Part shown: one piece after another, positions 1 through 3,350 of the stretch | Layout: every line of letters starts with the position of its first letter | How positions within the stretch are numbered: position 1 is the stretch's first letter | Assembly (NCBI GenBank): GCA_019247865.1 | Contig: JAFBAJ010000235.1 | Location: 1-5,193, forward strand | Source of the DNA: Acidobacteriota bacterium | GTDB taxonomy: Bacteria; Acidobacteriota; Blastocatellia; Pyrinomonadales; Pyrinomonadaceae | Direction: 5' to 3' | Length of the DNA stretch: 5,193 nt | Made by a program: the position numbers and the translations under genes | The notes under the pieces: model-generated | Seen by the model: the letters and a program-made list of their open reading frames with translations, nothing else | What the model was told of the DNA's origin: nothing | Database searches by the model: none

Positions 1-105
1 GACCAGAATATTTGAGAGCACAGGAATCGTGTTCTTTCTCTCGACGATCCCCTGGACAAATCCGAGTTCCTTCTGGAGGGCGTTTCGCCTGATACTGAAT
101 TCCAT
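1..105 (-). CDS. dnaN: DNA polymerase III sliding clamp (beta subunit), N-terminal 35 codons only
   Basis: The minus strand from the ATG at 103-105 reads MEFSIRRNALQKELGFVQGI and then VERKNTIPVLSNILV before it leaves the window. This is the characteristic start of DnaN: a short first strand (MEFSIRR), a helix, then the conserved 'KNTIPVLSNIL' segment of the first clamp domain. The protein forms the ring-shaped dimer that tethers DNA polymerase III to DNA. The start is supported by a strong Shine-Dalgarno site seven bases upstream. It lies directly downstream of dnaA on the same strand, the usual dnaA-dnaN order, with 382 bp between the two genes. That spacer is filled by the origin, so dnaN may need its own promoter, although I could not identify a convincing one. 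The gene is truncated only by the window edge. The family call is confident despite the short fragment, because motif and context agree. Confidence 0.93.
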   Translation of the reverse strand, partial: MEFSIRRNALQKELGFVQGIVERKNTIPVLSNILV

Positions 106-112
106 TTATTGA

Positions 113-120
113 CTCCTTCT
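113..120 (-). promoter_or_regulatory. Shine-Dalgarno site of dnaN
   Basis: The minus strand reads AGAAGGAG, followed by seven bases (TCAATAA) and the dnaN ATG. This near-complete match to the anti-Shine-Dalgarno sequence at good spacing fixes the dnaN start and suggests efficient translation of the clamp. Confidence 0.85.
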
Positions 121-177
121 GGAAGAAATTAAGAGTGTGATGCAATAAGGTGCAGAATCCGTTTTCAGGCGCACGCT

Positions 178-236
178 TTTACTATTATTACTAATTTATT
201 ACCCTTGGATCTATATCTAGTAGTAGTAGTAGGGCC
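178..236. promoter_or_regulatory. DNA unwinding element with DnaA-trio tract
   Basis: Positions 218-232 are five perfect TAG triplets on the plus strand. Read 3' to 5' they are GAT GAT GAT GAT GAT, the preferred DnaA-trio sequence on which DnaA assembles along single-stranded DNA. A four-base GGCC block (233-236) separates them from a DnaA box at 237-245, followed at once by a second box. To the left, 178-217 is mostly A and T apart from a CCC near 202-204, as expected for DNA that opens easily. The known B. subtilis unwinding site has the same box, GC block, trio and AT-rich order. By that model DnaA would load from the boxes at 237-253 leftwards along the plus strand. Which base pairs actually open cannot be read from sequence. 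Confidence 0.8.
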
Positions 237-464
237 TGTGGAAATGTGGAAAAGTCGGTTTACTGTTGTCACTAAAGGAATTGTTTTCCACAGCCCCTGT
301 GGAAATCGCTGTGGAAAACTACCGGCGTCTGTGGAAAACTCGCTCCCTGACAAAGTTTTCCACATTTCCACAGGCCCCTTTTTCGACTACCCTGTGGAAA
401 TGTGGAAAACTCGGAGTTAAATTTTCTATCTAAACAGCTTAACCGAAAACCGTACTGTGGAAAA
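237..464. repeat. Cluster of eleven DnaA boxes (TGTGGAAAA / TGTGGAAAT)
   Basis: Boxes on the plus strand lie at 237-245 (TGTGGAAAT), 245-253 (TGTGGAAAA), 298-306 (TGTGGAAAT), 310-318, 330-338 (both TGTGGAAAA), 393-401 (TGTGGAAAT), 401-409 and 456-464 (both TGTGGAAAA). Boxes on the minus strand lie at 284-292 and 356-364 (TTTTCCACA) and 364-372 (ATTTCCACA). A twelfth, TGTGGAAAT, is at 526-534 inside the dnaA coding sequence. No copy of the E. coli form TTATCCACA occurs. The working consensus is TTTTCCACA, a form also described for cyanobacterial DnaA. Three times two boxes share one base, giving the 17-mer TGTGGAAATGTGGAAAA at 237-253, 356-372 (inverted) and 393-409. The boxes are the expected binding sites for the adjacent dnaA product. 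Confidence 0.9.
354..411. repeat. Perfect 21-bp inverted repeat of paired DnaA boxes
   Basis: The arm at 354-374 is the exact reverse complement of 391-411 (CCTGTGGAAATGTGGAAAAC plus T), with a 16-base loop (375-390). Each arm holds two DnaA boxes that share one base, so four boxes face each other. As DNA it could form a cruciform or be a symmetric DnaA platform. As RNA it would be a 21-bp hairpin in any transcript running from dnaA into dnaN and could slow or end that transcript. No clear U-run follows on the minus strand, so a simple intrinsic terminator is not supported. Confidence 0.8.
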
Positions 465-487
465 CTTTTCAGGCGTTTTCCCGCTAA

Positions 488-1951
488 CTACTTGCAAAGA
501 TTGTCCATAAGGTCGCTCACGACCCTGTGGAAATTTTGATCCTTCAAAACAAGGGCTTCGATCTTCTCTACGGAGTGGATCACGGTCGTGTGATGCTTGC
601 CTCCGAACTCGCGTCCGATCTCCGGAAAACTATGTTTCGTGAGCCGCTTGCAGAGGTACATGGCGACCTGTCTGGGGACGGCTATCTGCCGCGCGTTGTT
701 CTTCGATTTGAGCTCGTCCACGCGCAGGCGATAGTGCGCCGCGACGATCTGCTGAATCTGCTCGATGGTGATCCCGGCTGGCTGGTCGTCCTCTGCGATG
801 TTGCGTATCGCGTCCTGCGCCAGCATCTTCGAGATCGGCAGTCCGCGCAGGGAAGAGATCGCGACCAGACGCACGAGCGAGCCTTCAAGCTCGCGTATGT
901 TGCTCTTGACCTTGCCGGCGATAAAGAAGGCCACATCATCCGGCAGCATGACGCCGTCCAGATCGGCTTTGCGTTTGAGGATCGCCACCTTGGTTTCAAG
1001 GTCAGGCGGCTCCATGTCCGCGATCAGCCCCCACTCGAAACGCGAGTGCAGCCTCTCCTCCAGCGTCGGAATCTCGCGCGGCGGGCAGTCGGACGAGATC
1101 ACGATCTGTTTCTGTCCGTCATACAGAGCATTAAAGGTATGGAAAAACTCCTCCTGCGTGCGCTCTTTGCCGGCCATGAACTGGATGTCGTCCATCAGGA
1201 GCACATCTATCGAGCGATATTTCTCCCTGAAAGTCTGCGCCTTGTCGTAACGAATGGCGTTAATCAGCTCGTTCATGAACTTCTCGGCGGAGATGTAGGA
1301 GAGGCGCAGGTGTCGATTGCGCTCCTTGATCGCGTGACCGGCCGCGTGCATGAGGTGCGTCTTGCCCAGCCCCACGCCGCCGTAAATATATAAAGGATTG
1401 TAAGTCTTGCCGGGCGCTTCTGCGACCGCGAGCGAAGCCGCATGCGCGAATTGATTGCACGAGCCGACGACGAAGGTCTGAAAGGTATATTTCGGATTAA
1501 GCGAGAGCTCAATCGGCTCTATATCGACAAAGGTGGTCGCTCCGGGAGTCAATCCGTCGGACTCCGCGGCCTCTAAAAGCGTGTAAAGACTTGATGTTTT
1601 ACTTTTTCCATTGCCGGGAACCGGGTTCGTCAGGAAGAAGTCGTTCGCCTGATCTTCCGCCTCCGCCAGATCTTCCAGAGAGCCGGTGTCGGTATTCTCC
1701 ACCGTCCAGTCCACATGATATTCCGCCAGATTGAGCTCCTGCAGCGATTCGTCGAGCACCTCCGAATAGTTGGTGCTGACCCAGTCCTTGACGACCTGAT
1801 TGGGCACACGCAAGTGCAGCGTCTGCTCCGAGTCATCACAGCCCTCAAACTGGATCGGGCGAAACCAGGTCTCAAAGCTCTGGCGGTTAAGCCTCTTCTC
1901 GACCGCGCTCAGGATGTTTGTCCAGAGGCTATTCTGTATGACGGTGCTCAT
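488..1951 (-). CDS. dnaA: Chromosomal replication initiator protein DnaA
   Basis: This is a full-length 487-residue DnaA, the ATP-dependent initiator that binds DnaA boxes, melts the origin and recruits the replicative helicase. Domain I (about 1-85) starts [23 protein letters not shown]. Domain II (about 86-148) is an acidic, variable linker. The AAA+ domain III shows Walker A GGVGLGKT (191-198), Walker B LLMDD (251-255), sensor 1 ISSD (285-288), the Arg finger in LHSRFEWG (Arg304) and sensor 2 NIRELEG (Arg353). Domain IV (about 395-487) carries the DNA-binding signature, including [14 protein letters not shown] and [19 protein letters not shown]. In that signature the Asp of the E. coli GGRDHTT motif is His453. 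I chose the ATG at 1949-1951: an AGGA lies 11 bases upstream and the protein then begins at the normal position. The frame also runs to a TTG at 2003-2005, adding 18 residues, but no ribosome site precedes it. The gene is flanked by DnaA boxes on both sides and holds one in its last codons (526-534). Confidence 0.98.
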   Translation of the reverse strand: MSTVIQNSLWTNILSAVEKRLNRQSFETWFRPIQFEGCDDSEQTLHLRVPNQVVKDWVSTNYSEVLDESLQELNLAEYHVDWTVENTDTGSLEDLAEAEDQANDFFLTNPVPGNGKSKTSSLYTLLEAAESDGLTPGATTFVDIEPIELSLNPKYTFQTFVVGSCNQFAHAASLAVAEAPGKTYNPLYIYGGVGLGKTHLMHAAGHAIKERNRHLRLSYISAEKFMNELINAIRYDKAQTFREKYRSIDVLLMDDIQFMAGKERTQEEFFHTFNALYDGQKQIVISSDCPPREIPTLEERLHSRFEWGLIADMEPPDLETKVAILKRKADLDGVMLPDDVAFFIAGKVKSNIRELEGSLVRLVAISSLRGLPISKMLAQDAIRNIAEDDQPAGITIEQIQQIVAAHYRLRVDELKSKNNARQIAVPRQVAMYLCKRLTKHSFPEIGREFGGKHHTTVIHSVEKIEALVLKDQNFHRVVSDLMDNLCK

Positions 1952-2126
1952 ATGTTTATTCGTCCTGTCTCGTCTGGAGAAATTACCGGTTAATAGCAGA
2001 GACAAAAGAACGTCTTAGTTTAATACAAAGCTTTAACCAAAAACTACTCAAGCTCTTTCTCGACTAATCTGGCGGAAGCTATTGAAAAAGCACCCGCTTG
2101 GTCTAATTCGGACGTTTCGCCGGAGA

Positions 2127-2162
2127 GTTTTCCACAGGGTTTTCCACAGGGTTGTGGAAAAC
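2127..2162. repeat. Three DnaA boxes upstream of dnaA, in tandem and as a hairpin
   Basis: Two tandem copies of GTTTTCCACAGG (2127-2138, 2139-2150) are followed by an inverted box, TGTGGAAAA (2153-2161). The boxes proper are 2128-2136 and 2140-2148 on the minus strand and 2153-2161 on the plus strand. GTTTTCCACA (2139-2148) and TGTGGAAAAC (2153-2162) form a perfect 10-bp inverted repeat around a four-base loop. If the promoter at 2177-2204 is used, the boxes lie at roughly +9 to +42 of the dnaA message, a fitting place for DnaA to repress its own gene. The boxes could equally be the second half of a bipartite origin. Confidence 0.88.
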
Positions 2163-2169
2163 TTCCAGG

Positions 2170-2192
2170 AACTTAAAGTATCGCTTTAAGTT
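2170..2192. repeat. 9-bp inverted repeat over the dnaA promoter
   Basis: AACTTAAAG (2170-2178) and CTTTAAGTT (2184-2192) are perfect reverse complements with a five-base centre (2179-2183). The repeat covers the proposed -10 box, most of the spacer and the start-site region of the minus-strand dnaA promoter. This is an operator-like position for a dimeric regulator. Alternatively it is AT-rich DNA that happens to be symmetric. Confidence 0.55.
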
Positions 2193-2204
2193 TTTATTTA
2201 TCAA
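2177..2204 (-). promoter_or_regulatory. Probable dnaA promoter
   Basis: On the minus strand TTGATA (-35, 2199-2204; five of six match TTGACA) is followed after 16 bases by GATACT (-10, 2177-2182; four of six match TATAAT). Transcription would start near 2170, leaving a leader of about 220 bases that contains the three DnaA boxes. A divergent candidate, TTTATT (2193-2198), 17 bases, GATAAT (2216-2221), faces rpmH from the same place but has a weak -35. Both are predictions by eye against a sigma-70 consensus. Confidence 0.42.
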
Positions 2205-2469
2205 CCACTTACGGGGATAATTAACGTCCGAAACGGGGCGGAGACTAGCATAATATGAACCCAGAAGCAAGAGAAATCCACAGGCTTCGGAAATTTTTTT
2301 CAGAATCGCGGAAAGCATCGTTTTTTATCTGTGGCATTCCCGGCGTTTTACTGAAATATCCGGATAGAGAATGGTTTTAGGACACTCACTTTGAATGCTC
2401 AGAGCGGAGCCGCAGATCGCCTCAGAGCGAGAAAATTGGATGAAAGGCACGGAAACAGGCGCTGGTTTC

Positions 2470-2498
2470 TTGACAGAAATTGCTCGCGCAGTTAGTCT
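2470..2498 (+). promoter_or_regulatory. Probable promoter of the rpmH-rnpA-yidD-yidC operon
   Basis: A perfect TTGACA (2470-2475) is followed after 17 bases by TAGTCT (2493-2498), which keeps the first two and last bases of the -10 consensus. Transcription would start about 28 bases before the rpmH ATG. The exact -35 box, the spacing and the position just ahead of rpmH support it; the weak -10 limits confidence. Confidence 0.55.
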
Positions 2499-2514
2499 TA
2501 CTCTTTTCTTTTGA

Positions 2515-2520
2515 GTGGAG
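2515..2520 (+). promoter_or_regulatory. Shine-Dalgarno site of rpmH
   Basis: GTGGAG ends 11 bases before the rpmH ATG, a slightly long but usable spacing. The intervening AATAAATAACT is AT-rich and probably unstructured, which favours initiation on this highly expressed ribosomal gene. Confidence 0.5.
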
Positions 2521-2531
2521 AATAAATAACT

Positions 2532-2678
2532 ATGTCGAAACGCACTTTTCAACCCAACAATCGCCGGCGCGCAAAGACGCACGGATTTCGCGCGCGGATG
2601 GCGACCAAGAATGGTCGCCTCGTCCTGAAGCGACGCCGCGCAAAGGGGCGCAAACGCCTGACTCCCTCGCATTACTAA
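2532..2678 (+). CDS. rpmH: 50S ribosomal protein L34
   Basis: This 48-residue, strongly basic protein begins [20 protein letters not shown] and ends with an R/K-rich stretch and LTPSHY. It is ribosomal protein L34, a small component of the large subunit that binds 23S rRNA. The hallmark pattern is all present: K-R-T-[FY]-Q-P-[NS] at the start, then H-G-F-R-A-R-M, T-K-N-G-R, and [13 protein letters not shown]. The length is typical of the family (about 44-50). It is the first gene of the rightward cluster, about 28 bases behind a good promoter candidate, and 14 bases before the proposed rnpA start. A longer frame from 2480 runs through it in another register; that is only the upstream extension of the rnpA frame and not a rival protein. 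The rpmH-rnpA pairing next to dnaA is one of the most conserved origin-side arrangements in bacteria. Confidence 0.97.
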   Translation: MSKRTFQPNNRRRAKTHGFRARMATKNGRLVLKRRRAKGRKRLTPSHY

Positions 2679-2692
2679 TTCTGATTCGGTCT

Positions 2693-3067
2693 TTGTCCAA
2701 GCACACGCATCTGCGCGCTTCCGGCGAGTTCCGCCACGTTTATGCGCACGGCAAACGATACGATGGGCGTTCGATGACGGCCTTTGTTTGTCACAACGAA
2801 CTGGCGCATCACAGGCTGGGCATCACTGCTTCGCGCAAGGCGACGGGGCAGGCGGTGGAGCGCAATCGTGCGAAGCGCCTTCTGCGCGAGATGTTTCGTC
2901 TCAGCCATTCCGCGCTCGACACTCTCCATCTAAAGTACGACTGGGTGTTCAACGCCAAGCGCGCTCTGCTGGAAGTGAAGCTGAACGTGCCGCTCGAAGA
3001 GTTTCAGGGACTCATCGCACGCGTCGCGCGTGATGAGGCGAGCGGCCTTAATGTGGATGGGAAGTAA
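2693..3067 (+). CDS. rnpA: Ribonuclease P protein component
   Basis: This 124-residue basic protein is the RNase P protein subunit, which helps the catalytic RNA (rnpB, not in this window) remove 5' leaders from pre-tRNAs. The core RNR motif is clear at about 49-67: [20 protein letters not shown], with the conserved Arg57-Asn58-Arg59 and Lys61-Arg62. The N-terminal [16 protein letters not shown] (8-22) matches the family start, where the 'EF..VY..G' segment lines the pre-tRNA leader cleft. Length is normal. The start is uncertain. The TTG at 2693-2695 gives [13 protein letters not shown], the usual distance before the first motif, but no Shine-Dalgarno site precedes it. CTG at 2681 in the same frame is an alternative, and the first in-frame ATG (2774) would remove conserved residues. 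Translation is probably coupled to rpmH, which ends 14 bases upstream. The yidD start follows five bases after the stop. Confidence 0.93.
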   Translation: MSKHTHLRASGEFRHVYAHGKRYDGRSMTAFVCHNELAHHRLGITASRKATGQAVERNRAKRLLREMFRLSHSALDTLHLKYDWVFNAKRALLEVKLNVPLEEFQGLIARVARDEASGLNVDGK

Positions 3068-3072
3068 AAGCG

Positions 3073-3282
3073 GTGAGATCAATTCTGGTCTGGCTCCTGA
3101 AGTTTTATAAAGCAGCCATCTCACCCTGGCTTCCGCCTTCGTGTCGCTTTGTTCCGACCTGTTCGGAATATGCGCGCGAAGCCATCGAGCGATACGGAGC
3201 TGTGCGCGGCTCCTGGATGGGAGCGCGCAGGCTCCTGCGTTGTCATCCATTTCATCCGGGCGGTTATGACCCTGTCAATTGA
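3073..3282 (+). CDS. yidD: Membrane protein insertion efficiency factor YidD
   Basis: This 69-residue protein matches the YidD (DUF37) family, a small membrane-associated protein thought to aid insertion of membrane proteins by YidC. The whole signature is visible: an amphipathic or hydrophobic N-terminus ([17 protein letters not shown]), then [18 protein letters not shown] (21-38), RYGAVRGSW, and [17 protein letters not shown] (52-68). The three conserved cysteines are Cys24, Cys30 and Cys57. The start is a GTG five bases after the rnpA stop. The only ribosome-site candidate is a weak GGGAAG about nine bases upstream, overlapping the end of rnpA, so translational coupling is likely. It lies between rnpA and yidC as in many bacteria, consistent with a shared role with YidC. 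Confidence 0.95.
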   Translation: MRSILVWLLKFYKAAISPWLPPSCRFVPTCSEYAREAIERYGAVRGSWMGARRLLRCHPFHPGGYDPVN

Positions 3283-3345
3283 TTTGATAAAATATATTCA
3301 GCGCGTTGATAGTTCGTTCCAGAGTGGCTTGATAGTTTAATAGGA

Positions 3346-3350
3346 TTCAA
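3346..3350 (+). promoter_or_regulatory. Start context of yidC (AGGA at 3342-3345 plus 5-base spacer)
   Basis: AGGA at 3342-3345 lies five bases (TTCAA) before the yidC ATG, a modest ribosome site that supports this start. The 68-bp gap after yidD also holds AT-rich DNA with a TATATT (3293-3298) but no matching -35, so I do not claim a separate promoter. Confidence 0.5.

Larger units (their letters stand above)
178..464. other. oriC: Probable replication origin (oriC), dnaA-dnaN spacer part
   Basis: This non-coding stretch between dnaA and dnaN holds eleven DnaA boxes, a DnaA-trio tract and an adjacent AT-rich segment. These are the parts expected of a bacterial unwinding and initiation site. 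In order from the dnaN side there is AT-rich DNA (about 178-217), five TAG repeats (218-232), GGCC (233-236), and then boxes out to 464. The same order of duplex-opening region, trios, GC block and box is known from the Bacillus subtilis origin, which also lies between dnaA and dnaN. Three further boxes lie on the other side of dnaA (2128-2161), so the whole origin may be bipartite with dnaA in the middle. Origin function is inferred from architecture and gene context, not measured. Two short reading frames cross this region but only translate the repeated boxes, so I treat it as non-coding. Confidence 0.9.
1952..2531. other. Divergent control region between dnaA and rpmH
   Basis: This 580-bp stretch separates the leftward dnaA from the rightward rpmH. 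I see no credible gene in it; the short frames that cross it translate DnaA boxes or shadow rpmH. It contains three DnaA boxes (2128-2161), a 9-bp inverted repeat (2170-2192), a likely dnaA promoter (2177-2204) and a likely rpmH promoter (2470-2498). A weaker dnaA promoter alternative has TATTAA at 2020-2025 on the minus strand, with TTGAGT 20 bases upstream, a poor spacing. A degenerate box, AAATCCACA, is at 2274-2282. Between about 2225 and 2465 I see only T-runs (2294-2300, 2321-2326) and a 9-bp direct repeat CTCAGAGCG (2398-2406 and 2421-2429) of unknown meaning. Confidence 0.7.

Noticed and set aside
165..420. Two short frames across the origin encoding repeated VEMWK / FHISTGP peptides
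   Set aside because: The peptide repeats are just translations of the DnaA boxes on either strand. There is no ribosome site and no family resemblance.
527..1393. Long plus-strand open frame of 288 codons opposite dnaA
   Set aside because: It lies antisense within the strongly conserved dnaA. Its composition is what GC-rich codon bias gives on the opposite strand, and it shows no recognisable domain.
2103..2318. Minus-strand frame of 71 codons upstream of dnaA
   Set aside because: Its C-terminal NPVENPVENS is translated DnaA boxes and it covers the candidate dnaA promoter. It has no ribosome site and resembles no known protein.
2288..2326. T-runs at 2294-2300 and 2321-2326 as possible terminators
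   Set aside because: No stable GC stem precedes either run on the plus strand, nor a usable one on the minus strand, and no gene ends nearby.
2325..2672. Minus-strand frame of 115 codons opposite rpmH
   Set aside because: About half of it is antisense to rpmH and the rest crosses the rpmH promoter. No domain is visible.
2480..2692. N-terminal extension of rnpA through rpmH
   Set aside because: The frame is open upstream, but the added residues show no conservation and overlap rpmH in another register. Long rpmH-overlapping RnpA proteins are known only in a few groups such as Thermus, and no upstream start with a ribosome site supports one here.
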